From NCBI GenBank assembly GCA_002840735.1, contig PHBY01000016.1, positions 1 to 61,871 of the forward strand: a stretch of 61,871 bases of DNA, given 5' to 3'. The translations under genes were made by a program, and so were the position numbers. Numbering within the stretch: position 1 is the first letter of the stretch; the number at the start of each line of letters is the position of its first letter. The notes under the pieces are model-generated. The model searched no databases, had not been told where the DNA came from, and was given only the letters and a program-made list of their open reading frames with translations. This document shows positions 34,040 to 41,347 of the stretch, one piece after another. Source of the stretch: Chloroflexi bacterium HGW-Chloroflexi-2. Its GTDB lineage: Bacteria; Chloroflexota; Anaerolineae; Anaerolineales; Anaerolineaceae.

Positions 34040-34108
34040 GACTACCTCCTTCAGTTTGAGAGGTTTATTCCTCTCTATATTTCTTTCGCTTTAATGCCTT
34101 ATTTGTAA

Positions 34109-34819
34109 TTAAGCTTTTATCGTGCCTCTATTCTCTAAATGCTGATTTACAGATCGATCACTGCTATCAGACGGACAAATGATAAATATACAATGGGTTA
34201 TATGATCAGTTCTATTCTCCCATCGATGTGGGATGTGTGCCTGAAAGATCAAACTATCACCTTGCTCCAAAACAAATTCCTCCTGTCTAACAATATAAAC
34301 CAGACTACCTTGAAGACAATAAATAAATTCCTGACCGGTATGAACATAAGTTTCTACACCACTACTGGTATTAGGTTTAGAAGTCATCAGAAGAGGTGTT
34401 GCTTCCCCCAAAGCCAAACCTCCACCTAAATCCTCAAGTTCACCATGTGGAAATAGAGTTCGCGGTCTTTCTTTATGTTTTTGGAAAACGATTTCTTTAT
34501 AGGTATCGCTCGTTTCAAAAAAAGCTGTAATCGGAACGTTCAGGGCTGAGGCGAGTTGCTGTAAAGTGCTTACATTGGGTGATGTCTTTTCATTTTCAAT
34601 TAAACTGAGCGTATTGAAGTTCAAACCACTCATTTCAGCCAGTGATCGAATAGACAATTTCTGCATTAATCTGAGTTCCTGTAACCGTCTGCCTACATTA
34701 ATTTCTTTTTCATTGGCTGAAACGATGGATGATTGCATTACTGCTTGCAAACTTTCGCGCCAATGACTTTGCCTGAAAGCATTTCGAGGTTTATTTTTTC
34801 CTTGAGTTGATGATGGCAT
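34109..34819 (-). CDS. XRE-family regulator with C-terminal cupin
   Basis: 236 residues. A helix-turn-helix at about 44-100 (RSLAEMSGLNFNTLSLIE) is followed by a cupin sensor domain at about 150-215 (HTGQEFIYCLQG, GDSLIFQAHIPH). Closely related to the regulator part of the protein encoded at 39260-40309 (shared TLQQLASALNVPIT type segment). Its promoter shares a distinctive sequence with that gene's promoter. The N-terminal 40 residues are basic and unstructured. It may control the surrounding metal-cofactor genes and itself. Confidence 0.9.
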   Translation of the reverse strand: MPSSTQGKNKPRNAFRQSHWRESLQAVMQSSIVSANEKEINVGRRLQELRLMQKLSIRSLAEMSGLNFNTLSLIENEKTSPNVSTLQQLASALNVPITAFFETSDTYKEIVFQKHKERPRTLFPHGELEDLGGGLALGEATPLLMTSKPNTSSGVETYVHTGQEFIYCLQGSLVYIVRQEEFVLEQGDSLIFQAHIPHRWENRTDHITHCIFIICPSDSSDRSVNQHLENRGTIKA

Positions 34820-34848
34820 GGAAAAATCCTTTCGTTGTTTATACTATT

Positions 34849-34876
34849 ATTATAGTACATTAAAGGATTATTTCAA
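34849..34876 (-). promoter_or_regulatory. Sigma-70-type promoter of the XRE-cupin gene
   Basis: Read on the minus strand: TTGAAA (34876-34871), 16 nt, TATAAT (34854-34849), 30 nt before the start codon. The spacer end plus -10 box, TAATGTACTATAAT, is repeated exactly in the promoter of the related regulator gene at 40.35 kb, suggesting a common operator. Confidence 0.6.
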
Positions 34877-34948
34877 CCATTATTTTATTACATTCATCAC
34901 CAAAATCATGGTTTTTTGGATCATTCCCTGCAAGCGAAAAATTGAGGA

Positions 34949-35671
34949 TTATTTCACCATCGTGACCAATCGAATACCATTGACTTGGGGTAAGGATGCC
35001 CCTTGAACAATCGTGTTAATAGCAGAAACAGGATCATCCACACGAGCACCGGATAAAAATGAAACACCTGAATCAAATAGTTTGGGCAACATCGGGGTGG
35101 AAGGTCCCAATATCATTACGGTCGCATCTTTTTTACAGAGAGAAAGCAATTTTTCTATGGTATGGTTGATGAAAGCTGTCCCGGTGATGGCCACAATATC
35201 CGATTGGGGAATATAGTCCTCTGCTGCTTCTTCCGGAAAATCATCTCCAAATGGCTTCTTTTCGATTACCCAGCAGTGCCTGGGGATGGATTTAATCTGC
35301 TCAACAAACGGAAAATGCCCAACAATAGTGACGTTTTTTCCTTTACCTTCTTCAGCAATAACCGCAGATGCATTTTTTTGTACCAATTTCTTTTCATCGA
35401 CTGCGATCATCGAATTAATAGCTGCCATACCGACACTGGCTTCCAGAAAATTATCAGAAAGAATCCATTCAGCCAGTTGTTGGGCGGTTTTTTCTTCAAG
35501 CTTGCCAACATCCCGCATTTTTGCATGGCCATGCGGACCACAATTGGTTAGTGTCGATGACAAACCACAATAAGCACTGCAGACCAATGTCCAATGTACA
35601 CCTACAACAACTTTTCTGACCGGTATCGGTTCCTTTGGGAGAGATTTTAAGAGCAATTCGTACAGATTCAT
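34949..35671 (-). CDS. DUF364 putative heavy-metal-chelation Rossmann-like protein
   Basis: 240 residues. The N-terminal half has the DUF4213-like segment (VVVGVHWTLVCS, GPHGH) and the C-terminal half the DUF364 Rossmann-like fold (IVGHFPFVEQI, ITGTAFINHTIEKLL, ILGPSTPMLP). Homologs sit near metal and molybdenum-cofactor genes and are predicted to bind a metal or anion; no reaction is proven. The start has a GAGG site. Transcribed with the flanking minus-strand genes. Confidence 0.85.
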   Translation of the reverse strand: MNLYELLLKSLPKEPIPVRKVVVGVHWTLVCSAYCGLSSTLTNCGPHGHAKMRDVGKLEEKTAQQLAEWILSDNFLEASVGMAAINSMIAVDEKKLVQKNASAVIAEEGKGKNVTIVGHFPFVEQIKSIPRHCWVIEKKPFGDDFPEEAAEDYIPQSDIVAITGTAFINHTIEKLLSLCKKDATVMILGPSTPMLPKLFDSGVSFLSGARVDDPVSAINTIVQGASLPQVNGIRLVTMVK

Positions 35672-35724
35672 TTTTCCTCATTTGTGATGATAGAACAATG
35701 ATGATTAATTTGATACTTCAGATA

Positions 35725-36171
35725 TTAATCATATGCTTTGCGAATTTTTTCAGTAGTCATGGTTGGCTCCAGCAGTGCTTGCCATTTAATATCATTCCAG
35801 GTTCCCAGTTCAAAATGAGTATCCCGATATTTTTGTGGAATGGGATGGGTACCAGAAACAACCTTTATCCTGTACCTGTGTTCGAGAAAATTCTTGAATG
35901 TTTCAATATAGGGACAGGGCGGATATCCAACCAGCATCCCAGTCGCAAAGTGAATAACTTCAGCACCATTTCGCATCATTTCATCGGCTGTATATTCAAT
36001 ATTGCCACCAGGACAGCCATCACAGGTTGTGTATCCAACCAGTTCTACGTCTTTTCCCTCATAAATACTGAAAGCACCCTCCCGGTTTCTCAATGCCCGA
36101 AAACATTTACCCCCAGCACATGTTCGATAGCGATCACAAATAATGATTCCTATTTTTATTTTTGATTCCAT
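35725..36171 (-). CDS. CGGC-domain metal-binding protein
   Basis: 148 residues from the ATG at 36171, which has AGGAG upstream; the frame opens 17 codons earlier without protein-like sequence. The domain carries IIICDRYRTCAGGKC, TTCDGCPGGN (the name motif) and CPYIETFK, Cys-rich segments that likely bind a metal or redox group. Function is unknown in the family; it is common in anaerobes with Fe-S machinery. Confidence 0.85.
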   Translation of the reverse strand: MESKIKIGIIICDRYRTCAGGKCFRALRNREGAFSIYEGKDVELVGYTTCDGCPGGNIEYTADEMMRNGAEVIHFATGMLVGYPPCPYIETFKNFLEHRYRIKVVSGTHPIPQKYRDTHFELGTWNDIKWQALLEPTMTTEKIRKAYD

Positions 36172-36214
36172 CTCACTCTCCTGATTGATCTTCACAAAAC
36201 CATTCTTTGTATAA

Positions 36215-36511
36215 TTACACAATCGTTTTTAATATTTCATTCAATTGATCTGCCTGAACATAATCTTTGACAGTGATCGCTTGTCCGGAAATCCCAGGTA
36301 CTTCTTTGATGGCATCAATGATCGCCAGAGCTAACGGAACCGCAATGGGACATAACGGGGAAGAAGGACGAAACACATAGATTATTTTTCCGGTGTCATC
36401 AAATTGAATGTCCTGAATCAAACGCATTTTAACCACATCCACGCCAGTCTCAGGATCAATAACTTCGGTTAATTTTTCTAACACTGCTCTTTCTAATTCT
36501 TGTTTATACAT
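36215..36511 (-). CDS. MIP18/DUF59-family Fe-S assembly protein
   Basis: 98 residues from the ATG at 36511, preceded by GAGAAG; an ATG at 36523 is an alternative. VIDPETGVDVVKM is the DUF59 signature and PLCPIAVPLA holds its conserved Cys. Bacterial SufT/PaaD-type and eukaryotic MIP18 members help place Fe-S clusters into targets. The start overlaps the end of the MinD-ferredoxin gene, so the two are coupled and probably work together. Confidence 0.88.
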   Translation of the reverse strand: MYKQELERAVLEKLTEVIDPETGVDVVKMRLIQDIQFDDTGKIIYVFRPSSPLCPIAVPLALAIIDAIKEVPGISGQAITVKDYVQADQLNEILKTIV

Positions 36512-37439
36512 TTTGCTTCTCATATTGAAACAGTTTGTTTACAGTCTGATGCCAGATTTTATGAATTGCTCTGGCTGCGGGTGATTCCGGATAAAGAACC
36601 TGAATAGGGACACCCTGCAACATGGATAAAGGGATGCTCTCATCAAATGGGATTTCCCCAACAACTTCAATGCCCTGTGTTTCAGCAAACTCATAAATTT
36701 CTTTTGTGCCTTGTGGATATAGGTCTGCTTTATTAATACAGATAACAGTTGGAATCCTGAAGTGTCTTAATGTGCCCAGCACCCGTTGCAAATCATGCAT
36801 CCCGGCCTGTCCCGGCTCGGCAACAATGAGACCGAGGTCTGTTCCTGCACAGGCTGATATCACCGGGCATCCAATCCCGGGAGGACCGTCGATCACAATC
36901 AGTTGAACGCTCTGATCATCTGCAGCTAAGCGTGCATTTTGTTTGATTAATGTGACCAATTTCCCTGAATTCTCTCTACCAGGAAAAAGTTCTGCATGGA
37001 AAAATTTTCCATATGGCGTTTCGGATCGATACCAGAAACCTTCCTGCTGAGGAATCATGCTGATGGCGTCTTCTGGACAGGCATAAACACAGGCCGCACA
37101 TCCATCACATGCAATCGGGTCAATCCAATTCACACCTGGAATTTCGGAATGGGGGAAAATGGCATCATAGCGACAAACCGATTCACAGGATCCACAACCA
37201 GTACATTTTTGTACATCAATTTCAGCCTGTGAGCTACCCCAGAACTCGTGTTGTTCTGCCACCTGAGCTTCAAGCACCAGACTGAGATTAGCTGCATCGA
37301 CATCAGCATCGACAAAAAAAGTTTTGTAATTCATCCCAGCATGAGTGCTCTCATAGGCGAAGGCTGCACTTAAACTGGTTTTACCTGTGCCTCCTTTTCC
37401 ACTTAATATGACAAGTTGTTTTGCTCTTTGTTGTGTCAT
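36504..37439 (-). CDS. MinD-superfamily ATPase with inserted ferredoxin domain (I)
   Basis: 311 residues, COG1149 type. P-loop SGKGGTGKT at 13-21, then an inserted 2x[4Fe-4S] ferredoxin (CTGCGSCESVC and CDGCAACVYACP), then the rest of the ATPase (VIDGPPGIGCP, INKADLYP). These proteins are close to NifX-like genes in many anaerobes and are believed to insert or move metal clusters with ATP; this is not proven. It overlaps the second such gene by four bases (ATGA). Confidence 0.93.
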   Translation of the reverse strand: MTQQRAKQLVILSGKGGTGKTSLSAAFAYESTHAGMNYKTFFVDADVDAANLSLVLEAQVAEQHEFWGSSQAEIDVQKCTGCGSCESVCRYDAIFPHSEIPGVNWIDPIACDGCAACVYACPEDAISMIPQQEGFWYRSETPYGKFFHAELFPGRENSGKLVTLIKQNARLAADDQSVQLIVIDGPPGIGCPVISACAGTDLGLIVAEPGQAGMHDLQRVLGTLRHFRIPTVICINKADLYPQGTKEIYEFAETQGIEVVGEIPFDESIPLSMLQGVPIQVLYPESPAARAIHKIWHQTVNKLFQYEKQNV

Positions 37440-38311
37440 GACCTGCCATCACTTTTATCAATTATTTGATTTATTTTTTGATACATATCCTTAAACTTTT
37501 CATGGTAATTCGGATCGATCACCACCAGTGGTTTTCCTGCAGCTATTCCCCTGGCAATTTCTTTATCAAATGGAATTCTCATTAAAATGGGTATTCCTTT
37601 TTGCTCTAAATACCGATCCAACTCAGCATTACCAATACCTTCTCTATTGATCACGACCCCGTATCGAATCCGCATGTCCTCCAGAATACCCAACATTTGC
37701 TTGAGATCATGCAAGCCAAATGGGGTGGGTTCAGTCACCAGAATGACAAAGTCTACTCCCCGCACGGTCTCAACGACTGAACAAGACGCGCCTGGTGGAG
37801 AATCGATGACAGTGATTGTCCCATTGGATGATTTTTCAAGTTTTTTCAACTGCCGAATGATGGGGGTCGCCATCGGCTCGCTCAGGGTTAATTTTCCATG
37901 GGTAAAATCGATTCCAGATATGGTAGTGCCTTTTTCAATCACCCCGATAGGATTGGGAATCTCTTCAATAGCTCCTTCCGGGCAATTCCAGGTGCAGCTG
38001 CCACAGCCATGGCAGAGTTGCGGGAACACCATGATGGTTTTTCCGACTTTCGCCAGGGCATGAAACTGACACACTTCAACACATTGTCCACACAGTGTGC
38101 AGCGTTCAGGGTCTATTTTGGGAATTCGAATGACAGCTGGAATTTCCTGTGTAAAGGTCGGGTGCAGAAACAAATGAGCATTCGGTGCTTCCACATCACA
38201 ATCCAACAATTTCACCTGGTTTGTTTCAATCAGACTGAGTGCCAGACTGGTTGCCACCATTGTCTTACCCGTTCCCCCTTTTCCACTTGCTACCGCTATT
38301 TTCATGTTCAT
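37436..38311 (-). CDS. MinD-superfamily ATPase with inserted ferredoxin domain (II)
   Basis: 291 residues, paralog of the next gene. P-loop SGKGGTGKT near the N-terminus, ferredoxin insert CTLCGQCVEVC and CHGCGSCTWNCP, and IDSPPGASCSV further on. Two such ATPases in tandem are typical of COG1149 loci and suggest a heterodimer. It lies 15 nt downstream of the NifX-like gene. The start is ATG with a second ATG two codons on; no good ribosome site. Confidence 0.93.
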   Translation of the reverse strand: MNMKIAVASGKGGTGKTMVATSLALSLIETNQVKLLDCDVEAPNAHLFLHPTFTQEIPAVIRIPKIDPERCTLCGQCVEVCQFHALAKVGKTIMVFPQLCHGCGSCTWNCPEGAIEEIPNPIGVIEKGTTISGIDFTHGKLTLSEPMATPIIRQLKKLEKSSNGTITVIDSPPGASCSVVETVRGVDFVILVTEPTPFGLHDLKQMLGILEDMRIRYGVVINREGIGNAELDRYLEQKGIPILMRIPFDKEIARGIAAGKPLVVIDPNYHEKFKDMYQKINQIIDKSDGRS

Positions 38312-38326
38312 TTTACCGATGCCGAA

Positions 38327-38662
38327 TCAAAAAGCCGGCAATTTACCCTCCAAAAATGTATCAATTACATCATCCACGTTGTTCAGGTTACCATCAAAAA
38401 GATACATTTTCACATCAGCAGCACGCAAAGCATTGGCAGCATTGGGTCCAAAATCACCACTGATGACTACATCAGCTGCCTGATCAATGACGAATTGAGC
38501 AGCTGCTACACCTGCACCACCTGATTGGCGTCCACCCGGATTGGGAAGTGCCTGGTTCTCTTTTGTCTCCGTATCATACTTAATCAGCCAGGGGCTACGC
38601 CCAAAGCGATGTTCAATGGGACTTTCAAGATTCTGTCCCTGTGATGAAATCAGTAATATCAT
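38327..38662 (-). CDS. NifX/NifB-type dinitrogenase iron-molybdenum cofactor-binding protein
   Basis: 111 residues of the COG1433 family (RNase H-like fold). The segment EHRFGRSPWLIKYD and the GGAGVAAAQFVID, ISGDFGPNAANAL region are typical. Family members bind Fe-S or FeMo-cofactor precursors. No nitrogenase genes are present, so it is one of the nif-independent members that accompany MinD-ferredoxin ATPases. GGAGG precedes the ATG. Confidence 0.92.
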   Translation of the reverse strand: MILLISSQGQNLESPIEHRFGRSPWLIKYDTETKENQALPNPGGRQSGGAGVAAAQFVIDQAADVVISGDFGPNAANALRAADVKMYLFDGNLNNVDDVIDTFLEGKLPAF

Positions 38663-38685
38663 TAATCCTCCTATAATTTATTCGA

Positions 38686-39135
38686 CTATTTTTCAACCAA
38701 TATCGCCCCAGCGGCTACCGGGTCAAATCCATCCGGCCAGATCGTGTCTCTGTCATATTTTGCATTTCCAAAATAGGCGTCTTCCATGCTGGCTCCTTTT
38801 AAATTCGTTCCACGCAGGTCGGCATCATCAAAATTACAACCTTTTAAGAAAGTACCTTCCATATTGGCATTTTTTAAATTGGCACTGGCGAAACAAGCAC
38901 GTTTCATATTGGCCGCTTTCAGGTTTGCACCTTCCAGGTTGATACCCATAATATTGGAACGTTTAAAACTGGTTGCTTCCAGATTTGCCCCGGCCAGATT
39001 GACATTGGAAAAATCGGTGCCATAAAAGTCACCACCGCTTAATTCTGCTCGCACGCCACCTTCTTCACCTGCCAGGTATTTACGATGCAACTCAAAAATT
39101 TTTATTAATTCTTCATATAAAATCTTTTTATACAT
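38686..39135 (-). CDS. Pentapeptide repeat protein
   Basis: 149 residues. From about 28 to 120 runs an uninterrupted series of A(D/N)LxG-type pentapeptides (NLAGANLEAT, NLEGANLKAAN, NLRGTNLKGAS style), predicting a right-handed beta helix. No signal peptide. GAGGAG precedes the ATG. Such proteins can mimic DNA or serve as scaffolds; no function is assignable. It is 24 nt upstream of the NifX-like gene in the same direction. Confidence 0.9.
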   Translation of the reverse strand: MYKKILYEELIKIFELHRKYLAGEEGGVRAELSGGDFYGTDFSNVNLAGANLEATSFKRSNIMGINLEGANLKAANMKRACFASANLKNANMEGTFLKGCNFDDADLRGTNLKGASMEDAYFGNAKYDRDTIWPDGFDPVAAGAILVEK

Positions 39136-39259
39136 GATTCTCCTCTTATTTCAGAAAAGATCAACCTCACGCATTCGAAGTACCTTTAATTTTGAAGAGC
39201 TTTTTCCTTCCAAGATAAAAGGATTCCAACGGAAAGAAAAAGCTATTCAGTTTGCATTA

Positions 39260-40309
39260 TTAATGTAAAAGTTCTGTATGATCGATTAACTTGCCATCTA
39301 TTAATGCCTGCACGGCTAATTCAATATCACGTAAATCCGTGACAACTGGTTTTATATTGAACTGGCGCATGCTTTCATAAGCTCCCATGCCCATACCACC
39401 ACAAATCAATGCTTTGCAATCAGAGATCGTTTCTGCCATACTGGCATGTTTTTGATGCGATCCTGCATCCATGCCATGACCTGCACCGCCATGGTCATTT
39501 TCCTCATGTTGTGCGACAAAATGTGTGTGACCCATTTTCTCACGCATTTCAGTTTGAGTCACCTTTCCTTCTTCAATAGTCACCACAAGATAATAAGGTG
39601 CCCGGCCAAAATGTTGGCTGATAGTCTTTCCGTCATTTGTAATTACTGCGATCTTCATAGATATCTCCTTTTGTAAGGTTTCAAGTGAAAAGTGCCTGCC
39701 ACCAGGCTCTTCCCGTTCATCCGTTGGATAGAGCGTTAACAAAATTTGCGCAACTTCTTCCCCTTTGTTTTCCCAACAATGTGGAAGATGAGCCTCGAAC
39801 ACAATACTGTCCCCTCTTTGTAAATTGAATTCCTCCTGGCCAATTTGATAATGAATACTCCCCTCGAGGCAATAAACAAACTCATGCCCGGTGTGTACGA
39901 TCATGCGATCACCACTTCCCATTCCCGGTTGTAAGGTAACCACAAAAGGCTGAACCACTTTACCTACCAGATCCTTACCCAGATTCTGCATCTGTGTGCT
40001 TCCAAACGCAGCAAAAGGTCTTTGTTCGGCTGGGGTGTATACCACCCTTTTTTCAACCTGTTCCGTTTCAAAAAAAGTAGTGATCGGTACGTCCAATGCC
40101 TGCGCTAATTGTTGCAAGGTGCCCACAGAAGGAGAGGATTTTCCATTCTCAACCAGACTCAAGGTATTGACATTCAAGCCACTGCGTTCTGCCAATGCCC
40201 TCAATGAAAGCCCACGCCGATTGCGTAAATCACGCAGGTTTCGCCCGACCAACATTTCAGCAGGAGTCCGAGTAGTTAAGTCTTCATTCTGATCAAATAA
40301 TAAGTTCAA
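39260..40309 (-). CDS. XRE-cupin regulator fused in frame to a NifX-like domain
   Basis: 349 residues. HTH at about 25-80 (RALAERSGLNVNTLSLVE), cupin at about 130-200 (HTGHEFVYCLEG, GDSIVFEAHLPH), then from residue 218 a NifX/NifB-like domain (KIAVITNDGKTISQHFGRA, CKALICGGMGMGAYESM) with a His-rich loop around 275-300. An excellent AAGGAG ribosome site lies inside the coding sequence ahead of Met218, so a separate NifX-like protein is probably also made. The regulator part resembles the one at 34109-34819. The cofactor-binding domain would let the regulator sense metal-cluster status (inference). Confidence 0.9.
   Translation of the reverse strand: MNLLFDQNEDLTTRTPAEMLVGRNLRDLRNRRGLSLRALAERSGLNVNTLSLVENGKSSPSVGTLQQLAQALDVPITTFFETEQVEKRVVYTPAEQRPFAAFGSTQMQNLGKDLVGKVVQPFVVTLQPGMGSGDRMIVHTGHEFVYCLEGSIHYQIGQEEFNLQRGDSIVFEAHLPHCWENKGEEVAQILLTLYPTDEREEPGGRHFSLETLQKEISMKIAVITNDGKTISQHFGRAPYYLVVTIEEGKVTQTEMREKMGHTHFVAQHEENDHGGAGHGMDAGSHQKHASMAETISDCKALICGGMGMGAYESMRQFNIKPVVTDLRDIELAVQALIDGKLIDHTELLH
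39656..39670 (-). promoter_or_regulatory. Internal ribosome binding site and start inside the regulator-NifX fusion
   Basis: On the minus strand AAGGAG (39670-39665) lies 6 nt ahead of an ATG (39658-39656) that begins the NifX-like domain at its natural N-terminus (MKIAVITNDG). There is no stop codon between the cupin part and this ATG. It would yield a 132-residue stand-alone protein ending at 39260. Confidence 0.75.
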
Positions 40310-40346
40310 TTTGGCGATCCAAGTGGAAATTAAATTTTATACCAAA

Positions 40347-40374
40347 ATTATAGTACATTATTGATAAATTACAA
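40347..40374 (-). promoter_or_regulatory. Sigma-70-type promoter of the regulator-NifX fusion gene
   Basis: On the minus strand TTGTAA (40374-40369), 16 nt, TATAAT (40352-40347), 37 nt before the ATG. It shares TAATGTACTATAAT with the promoter at 34.85 kb. Confidence 0.6.
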
Positions 40375-40444
40375 TGTTTTGTCTTATTATAATGATATAT
40401 GTCACATTTATTGATGATTATTATGTGTATTCCCTTATTGTCTA

Positions 40445-40473
40445 TTGATTATTAGAGAATAGTCTGTTATGAT
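40445..40473 (+). promoter_or_regulatory. Promoter of the PadR gene
   Basis: TTGATT (40445-40450), 17 nt, TATGAT (40468-40473), 23 nt before the PadR ATG and divergent from the regulator-NifX gene. The 187-nt region between the two genes is AT-rich and holds both promoters. Confidence 0.5.
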
Positions 40474-40496
40474 ATTGATGATTGATGGAGGTTTTT

Positions 40497-40892
40497 ATGC
40501 CAAGGAGACGTAGAGGATGGGCGATGAATGGTCATCATGGTGAACATCATAGCCAACATACCCCGCTTACCATTTCTTTATTAGAACCAACCCTATTATT
40601 GCTGATCAGTCAAAAAGAACGGCATGGTTATACGCTGTTGAATGATCTTGAACAGATGAATATGGGCACCATTCATCCCAGCGTGATATATCGGACGCTA
40701 CGTGAGTTGGAAGAATTATGTTGGATTCAATCCACATGGGAAATGGATCAGACACAGGGCCCCCCAAGAAGGATATATTCCCTTACCCCTTTGGGTGAAG
40801 AAGCCTTGATCAACTGGCAACACCAGTTGGAGTTACATCAAAAATCCATCGATCAATTGTTGTTAATGTTCAAATCAAATCACTCTGAGTAA
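40497..40892 (+). CDS. PadR-family transcriptional regulator
   Basis: 131 residues from the ATG at 40497, chosen for GGAGG 5 nt upstream (the frame opens 15 nt earlier). Basic, His-rich N-terminus (GHHGEHHSQH), then the winged helix of PadR (RHGYTLLNDLEQM, SVIYRTLRELEE, YSLTPLGEEAL) and a C-terminal dimerisation helix. The His-rich leader may bind metal. It precedes and probably cotranscribes the DUF5320 gene. Confidence 0.92.
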   Translation: MPRRRRGWAMNGHHGEHHSQHTPLTISLLEPTLLLLISQKERHGYTLLNDLEQMNMGTIHPSVIYRTLRELEELCWIQSTWEMDQTQGPPRRIYSLTPLGEEALINWQHQLELHQKSIDQLLLMFKSNHSE

Positions 40893-40933
40893 GGAAAAAA
40901 ACCTGAAAGGAGATCTAAGAAAAGGAGAAAATA

Positions 40934-41200
40934 ATGCCTGGTTTTGATGGTTCTGGTCCTTATGGAGATGGCCCTCGTGGTAGAGGGTTTGGTCCCTGCC
41001 GTAATAGTCAGACTGACCTGCGGTATGGTCGCGGTTTTGGTCGCCGTGGCTGGTCTGGCCGTGGTTGGTTTGGATGGGGAAGAAATGCACCTTACTACGC
41101 ACCTCAGGATGAAATCGTTGACTTAGAACGCGAGAAATCTTTTTTGGAAAAACGGCTGGAAGATATCCGTCAGTTGTTGAATAAAAAAGAAGAATATTAA
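40934..41200 (+). CDS. DUF5320-type small Gly/Arg-rich protein with coiled coil
   Basis: 88 residues. The first half is Gly/Arg/Trp-rich (GDGPRGRGFGPC, GRRGWSGRGW), the second half a charged coiled coil (DLEREKSFLEKRLEDI). Such proteins are regularly found with NifX-like and PadR genes in anaerobes; function unknown. AAGGAG precedes the ATG and the gap to padR is 41 nt. Confidence 0.85.
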   Translation: MPGFDGSGPYGDGPRGRGFGPCRNSQTDLRYGRGFGRRGWSGRGWFGWGRNAPYYAPQDEIVDLEREKSFLEKRLEDIRQLLNKKEEY

Positions 41201-41347
41201 ATTCTGGAAAATTATTAATTTTTTCTCATTAGATATTTGAACCTATTTCTTGTTACTTCAAGTTATTACTACTTTACAAACAGGAATAGAATATTTTTCT
41301 GTTATATACTTATATAAAATATTTTTCATTCTATTAGCAGGGGAAAG

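Noticed and set aside
38327-38662. Part of a nitrogenase (nif) cluster
   Set aside because: No nifHDK, nifB or nifEN; the NifX-like protein here belongs to the nif-independent type found with MinD-ferredoxin ATPases.
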